A stretch of 8,991 nucleotides of DNA, taken from NCBI GenBank assembly GCA_943327015.2, contig CALPVM020000073.1, forward strand, positions 1-8,991. The letters are read 5' to 3'. Below, in pieces: positions 1-5,793 of the stretch. The notes below the pieces were generated by a model. That model searched no databases, was not told the origin of the DNA, and worked only from the letters and a program-made list of their open reading frames with translations. This DNA is from Akkermansia muciniphila. Its GTDB lineage: Bacteria; Pseudomonadota; Gammaproteobacteria; Burkholderiales; Burkholderiaceae_C. The translations under genes and the position numbers were made by a program. Every line of letters starts with the position of its first letter. The stretch's first letter is position 1.

Positions 1-27
1 ACTCAGAACCAGTAAATTTGTAAGCAC
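1..27 (-). CDS. priB: Probable start of primosomal replication protein N (PriB), partial
   Basis: Only nine codons are visible, starting with GTG at 27-25 on the minus strand and reading VLTNLLVLS before the window edge. This resembles the PriB N-terminus (E. coli begins MTNRLVLSG). In many beta- and gammaproteobacteria priB sits between rpsF and rpsR, which is the position seen here, 35 nt after the rpsF stop. PriB is a small single-stranded-DNA-binding OB-fold protein that helps restart stalled replication forks. The GTG has only a weak GGA just before it, so the exact start is uncertain. The call rests on a very short match plus gene order. Confidence 0.6.
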
Positions 28-62
28 TCCGTACAGGCTAAATTATCTGGTTGCTAGCTACT

Positions 63-428
63 TCAGGCCTGATACTCAGCCTGCTGCGCTTTGCGGGCGT
101 CTTCACGCTCTACGGTTTTCATCATCGAAGATGGGCCGGTTTCGGCTTTCTTCTTCAAAACAGTAAGGTGGCGCAACACAGCATCATTAAATTTAAATGC
201 ATGCTCCAACTCAGCCATAACTTCTTTACTGGCTTCGATGTTCAGGCAAATGTAGTGTGCCTTGGCAAGCTTGTTGATCATGTACACCAACTGGCGACGA
301 CCCCAGTCTTCAACACGGTTAATCTTACCGTTGCCGGTAGTGATCATGCCCTTATAACGTTCCAGCATGGCAGGAACTTGCTCGCTCTGATCCGGGTGGA
401 TCATGAGAATGATTTCATAATGACGCAT
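63..428 (-). CDS. rpsF: 30S ribosomal protein S6
   Basis: This 121-residue protein starts MRHYEIILMIHPDQSEQVP and carries the DWGRRQL and INKLAKAHY segments and the FNDAVLRHL stretch of bacterial S6. S6 binds 16S rRNA in the platform of the small subunit as a heterodimer with S18. The start is set by an AAGGAG ribosome binding site at 439-434, five bases before ATG 428-426. A reading starting eight codons earlier would lack a binding site and add residues S6 does not have. The tail is short (ends AEYQA), without the long acidic extension of the E. coli protein. The gene is expected to lead an rpsF-priB-rpsR-rplI operon, with only the priB start visible here. Confidence 0.98.
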   Translation of the reverse strand: MRHYEIILMIHPDQSEQVPAMLERYKGMITTGNGKINRVEDWGRRQLVYMINKLAKAHYICLNIEASKEVMAELEHAFKFNDAVLRHLTVLKKKAETGPSSMMKTVEREDARKAQQAEYQA

Positions 429-469
429 TGATACTCCTTGTGGATACCCCAAAACGGGAAATTGAAAGC

Positions 470-495
470 CACCCCTGGCGTCTTAATTCAGGGTG
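470..495 (-). promoter_or_regulatory. Stem-loop in the rpsF 5' leader, candidate S6:S18 autoregulatory element
   Basis: In the rpsF leader RNA, CACCCTG (495-489) can pair with CAGGGGTG (477-470) with one bulged G, around an 11-nt loop. It lies about 40 nt upstream of the start codon. In several bacteria rpsF leaders carry a structure bound by the S6:S18 dimer that contains an unpaired CCG. A CCG is present just downstream in this leader (about 457-455), but I cannot show that it sits in the right bulge. The pairing is seen in the sequence. The regulatory role is inference. Confidence 0.4.
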
Positions 496-514
496 CAGCA
501 AGGCTAAGCCCAAT

Positions 515-544
515 ATTATAGCACCCGCCAATTAGCTTGCACAA
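515..544 (-). promoter_or_regulatory. Sigma-70 promoter of the rpsF operon (extended -10)
   Basis: On the minus strand a consensus TATAAT lies at 520-515, preceded directly by TGC, giving an extended -10 (TGCTATAAT, 523-515). A weak -35, TTGTGC, is at 544-539 with an 18-bp spacer. This predicts transcription starting near 508 and a leader of about 80 nt before rpsF. A strong promoter fits a ribosomal-protein operon. A 6-bp inverted repeat, GCACCC/GGGTGC (521-526 and 491-496), flanks the -10 and start region and may be chance. Confidence 0.75.
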
Positions 545-629
545 CACCTTCTAATGATGCCGCTACTAAAATGTCAAAGCCTATCAATTCAGGCCGCACT
601 CCAAACAAGGCTTCAAGTCACAATTACCA

Positions 630-1730
630 ATGTCAATGCGCCATTATTTAAAGTCGTTTTTATTTCACATTTCTATTCTCATTACTACCCAAGCCTACGC
701 AAATTGCGTAGAAAATGTTTGCATTGCATCCCAAAAAACACCTGCTGGTATTGAGCTACACGCACAAAATCAAGCATCAACAACGGCTGTTATGGAGATT
801 ACAGCCGATTTAAAAAATTTAAAAGCATCGCCAACGCTACCAATACGACTTGAAGTACCACCATTTCAAAAGGCTCTTGTTACAACCCTAGAGCCCATAG
901 ACGCCCGACAAGGTTACAGTTACGCATACCAATTTAACGTGCATAAACTTGCGCCCCCAGCCCCCTGCAAAGGTGATGTCTGCATAGAAAGTTCAAACAC
1001 AATGCTAGGCATTGATTTGATAGCAAAAAACAGCACCTATGGTGACGTAACAATGCATCTGGACGCACAACTAGACAACCTGAAGTCCAACCCGGCGCTC
1101 CCCCTTATTAAAGTGTTACCCGCGCGCAGTCAATTAACCATTGCCCAACTAACTCGTGAAAAAATGGCCCATAGTCAGGGCTTTCAATTAAAAATACGCC
1201 ATGTAATTGGCAATATTTATGCACATCACGATGCATCCACTGTGTACAGATTACCTTTTAACCCTGGCTCCAGCCATTTGGTTGGACAAGGCTTTGATGG
1301 TGCTTTTACCCACAAGGGCAGCAACCGTTTCGCCATTGATTTCAACATGCCCATCGGTACACCGGTCTTAGCCGCCAGAGCTGGCACTGTTGTTGACATT
1401 AAAAGCAACGGTACTGCAGGTTGCCCAGAAAAACGCTGCGAAGCCGATGGCAACTATGTACGAATTCAGCATGCTGATGCAACCATTGCCGATTACGCAC
1501 ATTTCAAATTCCAGGGAGTTACAGTTGTAACAGGACAAAAAGTTTCAACGGGTCAAATGCTTGGATATTCCGGCGCCACCGGTTATGCATCCGGACCACA
1601 CTTGCATTTTGCTGTAAAAAAACCCATTTCTCTTGATGCATGGGAAAGCATCCCGATAAAATTCATCTCTACCGATGGCATCATTTCGCAACCGCTAGAA
1701 GGCCAAACTTACACCGCAACGCTTCCATAA
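630..1730 (+). CDS. Exported M23-family (LytM-type) metallopeptidase with duplicated N-terminal module
   Basis: This 366-residue protein has a Sec signal peptide: basic MSMRHYLK, a hydrophobic core, and likely cleavage after AYA at residue 24. Two tandem modules follow (about 26-104 and 113-192), each starting C-x4-C-I-x-S. The C-terminal peptidase domain (about 215-330) has THKGSNRFAIDF with zinc-ligand candidates H228 and D237, GTPVLAARAG, a YAHF segment with H291, and GPHLHF with the H324-x-H326 pair. M23 enzymes cut peptide cross-links in peptidoglycan, usually in the periplasm, and the zinc ligands all appear present. The six cysteines form three C-x4-C pairs (26/31, 113/118, 265/270), suited to periplasmic disulfides. 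No good ribosome binding site precedes ATG 630 or the alternative ATG 636. Base composition is AT-rich compared with its neighbours, and no strong promoter was found. The exact substrate is unknown; it could be a cell-wall hydrolase or act on another target. Confidence 0.9.
   Translation: MSMRHYLKSFLFHISILITTQAYANCVENVCIASQKTPAGIELHAQNQASTTAVMEITADLKNLKASPTLPIRLEVPPFQKALVTTLEPIDARQGYSYAYQFNVHKLAPPAPCKGDVCIESSNTMLGIDLIAKNSTYGDVTMHLDAQLDNLKSNPALPLIKVLPARSQLTIAQLTREKMAHSQGFQLKIRHVIGNIYAHHDASTVYRLPFNPGSSHLVGQGFDGAFTHKGSNRFAIDFNMPIGTPVLAARAGTVVDIKSNGTAGCPEKRCEADGNYVRIQHADATIADYAHFKFQGVTVVTGQKVSTGQMLGYSGATGYASGPHLHFAVKKPISLDAWESIPIKFISTDGIISQPLEGQTYTATLP
705..1205 (+). repeat. Tandem duplication of an ~80-residue module inside the M23 peptidase
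   Basis: Copy 1 (705-941, residues 26-104) and copy 2 (966-1205, residues 113-192) share the same order of landmarks. These are C-x3-VCI-x-S at the start, a G-I-[ED]-L strand, then L(K/D)NLK(A/S)xPxLP, and a closing Q-(F/L)-(N/K) strand before the next module. The copies are well diverged, so the duplication is old. The modules read as beta-sandwich-like strands and may serve as binding or positioning domains for the peptidase. That role is inferred from layout only. Confidence 0.75.
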
Positions 1731-1810
1731 TTCTTTCAATAACATGCTCAGCCCGGGTCAGCTAATTCGTTAAACTTGAGATTATTTCCTTTAAACACCA
1801 ACCCTCTTTT

Positions 1811-3361
1811 ATGACCACCATTCGCCAACAAGATCTGATTGAATCTATCTCTGCTGCTCTGCAGTACATCAGCTACTACCACCCTGCCGACTATATTGCC
1901 CATTTGGCACGTGCCTACGAGCGCGAACAAAGCGCAGCCGCCAAAGATGCTATTGCACAGATTCTTACCAACAGCAAAATGAGCGCAACCGGCCACCGCC
2001 CTATTTGCCAGGACACCGGCATTGTGAACGTGTTCCTCAAAGTAGGCATGGACGTGCGTTGGGAAGGCTTTACCGGCAGCCTGGATGACGCCATCAACGA
2101 AGGCGTGCGCCGTGGCTACAACCACCCGGACAACACCTTGCGTGCCAGCGTGGTGGCAGACCCGGAGTTTTTACGCAAAAACACCAAAGACAACACCCCT
2201 GCGGTGATTTTTACCGAAATTGTTCCCGGCAACACGGTAGATGTCACCGTTGCTGCCAAGGGCGGTGGCAGCGAAAACAAAAGCAAAATGATTATGCTCA
2301 ACCCTGGCGACTCGGTGGTGGACTGGGTACTTAAAACCGTGCCCACCATGGGTGCCGGTTGGTGCCCGCCCGGCATGCTGGGCATTGGCATCGGCGGCAC
2401 CGCCGAGAAAGCCGTGCTCATGGCCAAAGAAAGCCTGATGGACGACATTGACATGTACGAGCTGCAAGCCAAATCATCCGCCGGACAAGCCTTGACCAAG
2501 GTAGAAGAAATGCGCTTGGAACTGTATGAAAAAGTTAATGCCCTTGGCATTGGCGCGCAAGGCTTGGGTGGCTTAACCACCGTGCTTGATATCAAAATCA
2601 AAATGTATCCGACCCACGCTGCCAGCAAACCAGTGGCTATGATTCCTAACTGCGCTGCCACCCGCCACGCCCATTTTGTGATGGATGGCAGTGGCCCGGT
2701 ATACCTTGATCCTCCCTCTTTAAGCCTCTGGCCCGATGTGCAATGGATGCCCGACTATGCCAAGAGTAAAAAAGTAGACCTCAACACCCTGACCAAGGAA
2801 GAGGTTGCGAGCTGGAAACCCGGCGACACCTTGTTGCTGAACGGCAAAATGCTGACAGGTCGTGACGCGGCACACAAACGCATCAAAGACATGCTGGCCA
2901 AGGGTGAACAGCTGCCGGTAGACTTTACCAACCGAGTGATTTACTACGTGGGCCCGGTCGACCCGGTTCAAGGCGAAGCCGTAGGCCCTGCAGGCCCCAC
3001 AACCGCCACCCGCATGGATGGCTTTACCGAAATGATGCTGAGCCAAACCGGCCTGATTGCCATGATTGGCAAGGCCGAGCGTGGACCTGTCGCTATTGAA
3101 TCGATTAAAAATCATAAAAGCGCATACCTTATGGCCGTGGGTGGTGCAGCTTACCTGGTCAGCAAAGCCATCAAACAAGCCAACGTGGTCGGCTTTGCCG
3201 ACCTCGGCATGGAAGCCATTTACGAGTTTGACGTGGTTGACATGCCTGTAACAGTTGCCGTAGATGCAGGCGGTACCAGTGCGCACATTACCGGCCCGGC
3301 AGAATGGCAAAAGAAAATTGCCAGCGGCGAATTGAAGACCATTCCGGTCAAACCCCAGTAA
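1811..3361 (+). CDS. fumA: Class I fumarate hydratase (4Fe-4S)
   Basis: This protein converts fumarate and water to L-malate in the TCA cycle. The 516-residue chain has the fused alpha and beta parts of class I, iron-sulfur fumarases. The three expected cluster cysteines are present: C66 in RPICQDTG, C185 in GAGWCPPGM, and C281 in PNCAATRHAHF. The beta part (about 330-516) carries LLLNGKMLTGRDAAHKR, YYVGPVDP and GPAGPTTATRMD. Length is typical for the family. ATG 1811 follows an 80-nt gap with no clear ribosome binding site, terminator or convincing promoter. Only 17 nt separate it from murI. Class I enzymes are oxygen-sensitive, and the window also encodes the Fe-S-protecting protein YggX, though in a separate unit. 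Related class I hydratases (for example tartrate dehydratase) are less likely given the full-length match. Confidence 0.96.
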   Translation: MTTIRQQDLIESISAALQYISYYHPADYIAHLARAYEREQSAAAKDAIAQILTNSKMSATGHRPICQDTGIVNVFLKVGMDVRWEGFTGSLDDAINEGVRRGYNHPDNTLRASVVADPEFLRKNTKDNTPAVIFTEIVPGNTVDVTVAAKGGGSENKSKMIMLNPGDSVVDWVLKTVPTMGAGWCPPGMLGIGIGGTAEKAVLMAKESLMDDIDMYELQAKSSAGQALTKVEEMRLELYEKVNALGIGAQGLGGLTTVLDIKIKMYPTHAASKPVAMIPNCAATRHAHFVMDGSGPVYLDPPSLSLWPDVQWMPDYAKSKKVDLNTLTKEEVASWKPGDTLLLNGKMLTGRDAAHKRIKDMLAKGEQLPVDFTNRVIYYVGPVDPVQGEAVGPAGPTTATRMDGFTEMMLSQTGLIAMIGKAERGPVAIESIKNHKSAYLMAVGGAAYLVSKAIKQANVVGFADLGMEAIYEFDVVDMPVTVAVDAGGTSAHITGPAEWQKKIASGELKTIPVKPQ

Positions 3362-3378
3362 CTTGGCGTTCGGGAAAC

Positions 3379-4194
3379 ATGCACCCCATCGGGGTTTTTG
3401 ACAGTGGCGTTGGCGGCCTGAGCGTGTTGCGCGCGCTCCACGCTGAGCTGCCACAAGAACTATTTGTGTACGTGGCCGACAGCGGCCACGCACCCTATGG
3501 TGAGCGCGATGACTCCCACATCATTGAGCGCTCGCACGCCATTACCGACTATCTGATACAACGCCATGCCATCAAAGCGCTGGTGGTGGCCTGCAACACG
3601 GCCACCGCTGCAGCCATCCATACCCTGCGCGCCATGCACCCCAACCTGCCAATTATTGGCATAGAACCAGCCCTCAAACCCGCCGTTGCTATGACCCGAA
3701 CCGGGCGCATTGGCGTAATGGCCACGCGTGGCACTTTGGGCAGCGAAAAGTTCAAAACCCTGTACACATCCCTCAAAGACCAGGCAGAATTTATTCTGCA
3801 ACCCTGTGATGGCCTGGCAGATGCAATTGAGCGCGATGACGCAGCCCAAATACTACGCATCAGCTCCGATTGCATGCAAAACATGGGCTCTTTTGGGCAC
3901 GCCCCGGGCAATATCGACACTTTAGTTTTAGGCTGCACCCATTACCCATTTATCGCACCCATTCTGCAAAACTTGGCGGGTTACCCGATTCAGTTTCTAG
4001 AAGGTGGAGCGCCGGTGGCACGGCAAACCAAGCGCATAATTACTGATCATTTTAAATTGTGTGACAGCAAATTAGCATCAACTGAACCATTGAATACACT
4101 ACAATTCTTTAGCACCGGCAATAGCGCATCTTTATTTCATACTGTAAAGCGTTGGTTACATTCGCAGCATACGGTACACAGCATAACTATTTGA
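3379..4194 (+). CDS. murI: Glutamate racemase
   Basis: This protein interconverts L- and D-glutamate, supplying D-Glu for peptidoglycan precursors in the cytoplasm. It is 271 residues with the family's full motif set: FDSGVGGLSVL (D7/D8-S9 region), ADSGHAPYG, the first catalytic cysteine C72 in VACNTATA, and the second, C186, in GCTHYP. The start at ATG 3379 puts the FDSGVGG motif at residue 7, as in homologues. A longer in-frame reading from 3304 would overlap the end of the fumarase gene and add 25 unrelated residues. The 17-nt gap after fumarase suggests co-transcription. The stop codon overlaps the ribosome binding site of the next gene. Confidence 0.97.
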   Translation: MHPIGVFDSGVGGLSVLRALHAELPQELFVYVADSGHAPYGERDDSHIIERSHAITDYLIQRHAIKALVVACNTATAAAIHTLRAMHPNLPIIGIEPALKPAVAMTRTGRIGVMATRGTLGSEKFKTLYTSLKDQAEFILQPCDGLADAIERDDAAQILRISSDCMQNMGSFGHAPGNIDTLVLGCTHYPFIAPILQNLAGYPIQFLEGGAPVARQTKRIITDHFKLCDSKLASTEPLNTLQFFSTGNSASLFHTVKRWLHSQHTVHSITI

Positions 4195-4196
4195 GG
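4193..4196 (+). promoter_or_regulatory. Ribosome binding site of the repeat protein, overlapping the murI stop
   Basis: GAGG at 4193-4196 shares GA with the murI TGA (4192-4194) and lies 10 nt before ATG 4207. It decides the start: the in-frame TTG at 4198 is only one base away and cannot use it. The overlap suggests translational coupling with murI. Confidence 0.7.
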
Positions 4197-4206
4197 ATTG
4201 ACCAAC

Positions 4207-5763
4207 ATGGCTTTAACGTTTAAAGAAGAAATAGAACTCCAAGCAGCGTTTATGCACATCAAACGCGAACGCAAAGAGTCATTACGCGCCATGTTTGTGG
4301 GCACGCAACTCAAACCCAAAAGCCGGATAGAAGATGCAAAAACCCTGGCCAAAAGTGCCAAGGAATGTAAAGACAAACTCGCCGCTGTTCCCGGAGTTGC
4401 CATACCCAGATTGGACGTTCCCACACTCAATATCAACATTTTTAAAGGCATTGATTTGCGCGGATTGGTGAATTTTCGTATTCCCACGCTTTCACTGCCA
4501 GGCATTGACCTGAGCTGGATACCCGATATCAAACTAGGTAGCCTGCCGGGCTTTGACCTGCCCCGGATCCGGATCAACCTCAAAGGCATTCTCAAGTTCA
4601 AAGACTTACTGCCCAACATTTCGCTGCGTGCATTGGTCTATGCACTAGCTATCAAGTTACCCAATATCAATATCCCGTCCTTGCTGCTGGATTTAAGCAA
4701 AATTCTGAATATTGATTTTGACATTCTGTTCCCGGATCTCAAGCTGCGCTTTCCAGACTTTTTTGATATTGACCTCAACATCTCCCTGCCCCATCTGTCG
4801 CTGCCTGATATTAATTTTCCGGGTCTTCCCAGCTTGGATTTACCCAACATCAATTTAGGCGAAATTGATTTCAGCTTTATCAATATTCCGGGCATAGACT
4901 TTCCTAAACTTCTTACCATTCCGGGCTTTGACAAAGTATTGCGGCTGTTGTTTGAATTGTTCGATGTTCTTGATTTGAACGTCATTATTGCCGAGCTAGG
5001 CGTAGACTTTTTGGCAGACTTCTTCAGTTCTGCACTGCCCATTGTGCAACAGGTCAAAGCGGGCGCACAGGCTGCGAGCAGCTGGGGCACTGCAGCCAGC
5101 GACTGGCACAAATCACGCAAAACTTCGATTCAGCGCAATTTTCTGTTACCCGGCAACGCACGCGATGCCTGCGATGCCGTAGCCACCCTGTTACGCACCA
5201 GCCGTGACGAACACGCTACCCTCGCAACCATTCAAACCACCCAATTAGCGGTATCCACGGCAGGTTTGTTTGCAGATTTAGGCGGCGTTACCGGGCCGGC
5301 AGTTGCAGCAGCCAGCGCGGTTGCCAAAACCTGCCAAAAGGTCATGATTATGGGTGCGCGTTATAAAGAAATGAAGCAGGTCAACCTGATACTCAGCACC
5401 ACACCTGGCGAGTATTTAACCTCCAATATTTTCAAAGTGTCGCCGCTGCTGGGTTGCTACTATCTGGCCAACAACACCACCAGCAATGTGCTCAACATCA
5501 TGAGTAACAACATCATCGAAGACAACTGGATGACGCAGTGGGAGCAAAACAAGAAAAACCATCTTGACCCGCTCATCAAAGAATGCCAGCGTTTTATCAA
5601 CGAATCGCGCTATGTGCTCGACCCCATACGCCAAAACAAAGGCATGTACATCGAAAAAAGCTCGTTCGAGAAGCTGAAAGAAGGCGCTACGTTGTACATT
5701 AAAAAGAAATTGGGCATGGCACCTGCAACGGCTCGAGTAGCATCTCACAAATATATTGGATAA
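4207..5763 (+). CDS. Uncharacterised protein with Pro-x-hydrophobic-Asp/Asn pentapeptide repeats
   Basis: I do not recognise this 518-residue protein. Residues 1-58 are charged and helical (KEEIELQAAF, IKRERKESLR). Residues about 62-242 are built from a degenerate pentapeptide P-x-[ILF]-[DNSK]-[ILF]. Next comes an amphipathic hydrophobic-acidic stretch (about 243-280). The non-repetitive C-terminal domain (about 281-518) is mostly helical. It contains an Ala/Gly-rich segment (about 347-375, with LFADLGGVTGPAVAAASAV), an aromatic DNWMTQWEQ patch and a lysine-rich end. No signal peptide, clear membrane span or catalytic motif is seen, so it is probably cytoplasmic or carried by a non-Sec route. 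ATG 4207 is chosen because GAGG lies 10 nt upstream. It sits between murI (12-nt gap) and argA (30-nt gap), so it is probably co-transcribed with them. Candidate roles are a structural scaffold, a lipid- or surface-binding solenoid, or a secreted effector, and none is shown. Base composition resembles its neighbours. Confidence 0.9.
   Translation: MALTFKEEIELQAAFMHIKRERKESLRAMFVGTQLKPKSRIEDAKTLAKSAKECKDKLAAVPGVAIPRLDVPTLNINIFKGIDLRGLVNFRIPTLSLPGIDLSWIPDIKLGSLPGFDLPRIRINLKGILKFKDLLPNISLRALVYALAIKLPNINIPSLLLDLSKILNIDFDILFPDLKLRFPDFFDIDLNISLPHLSLPDINFPGLPSLDLPNINLGEIDFSFINIPGIDFPKLLTIPGFDKVLRLLFELFDVLDLNVIIAELGVDFLADFFSSALPIVQQVKAGAQAASSWGTAASDWHKSRKTSIQRNFLLPGNARDACDAVATLLRTSRDEHATLATIQTTQLAVSTAGLFADLGGVTGPAVAAASAVAKTCQKVMIMGARYKEMKQVNLILSTTPGEYLTSNIFKVSPLLGCYYLANNTTSNVLNIMSNNIIEDNWMTQWEQNKKNHLDPLIKECQRFINESRYVLDPIRQNKGMYIEKSSFEKLKEGATLYIKKKLGMAPATARVASHKYIG
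4390..4932 (+). repeat. Degenerate protein repeat region (PxΦ[DN]Φ pentads)
   Basis: About 14 pentads follow the pattern Pro, any, Ile/Leu/Phe, Asp/Asn/Ser/Lys, Ile/Leu/Phe. Examples in order are PTLNI, PTLSL, PGIDL, PDIKL, PGFDL, PNISL, PNINI, PDLKL, PHLSL, PDINF, PSLDL, PNINL and PGIDF. They are dense at about 4794-4920 and spaced by longer inserts before that. Some identity survives in the DNA: ccgggctttgac occurs at 4546-4557 and 4921-4932. Alternating hydrophobic and D/N positions predict short beta strands with one oily and one polar face. Confidence 0.85.
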
Positions 5764-5793
5764 CGCATTTTTTAACGCCCACGCATAGAGCGC

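Noticed and set aside
51..431. 126-codon plus-strand open frame opposite rpsF
   Set aside because: Antisense shadow of a clear S6 gene, with no ribosome binding site or recognisable protein.
630..710. M23 peptidase as a lipoprotein, because a Cys (C26) follows the signal peptide
   Set aside because: The residues before the Cys (QAYAN) do not form a lipobox. AYA is a good type I cleavage site, and C26 belongs to a C-x4-C pair.
554..754. 66-codon plus-strand open frame before the M23 gene
   Set aside because: Overlaps the M23 start in another frame and shows no protein features.
1731..1810. Terminator or promoter between the M23 gene and fumarase
   Set aside because: Only a CCCGGG palindrome and a short TCAGC direct repeat are present. 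There is no hairpin with a T run and no convincing -35/-10 pair.
2720..3493. 257-codon open frame on the minus strand
   Set aside because: It lies wholly opposite the fumarase and murI genes, both of which carry complete family motifs, and its translation has no recognisable domain.
4198..4206. TTG start for the repeat protein three codons earlier
   Set aside because: The GAGG binding site is only one base from this TTG, while it is 10 nt from ATG 4207.
4390..4932. CRISPR-like or DNA-level tandem repeat
   Set aside because: Periodicity is in the protein. At DNA level only short segments such as the 12-nt match recur, with irregular spacing.
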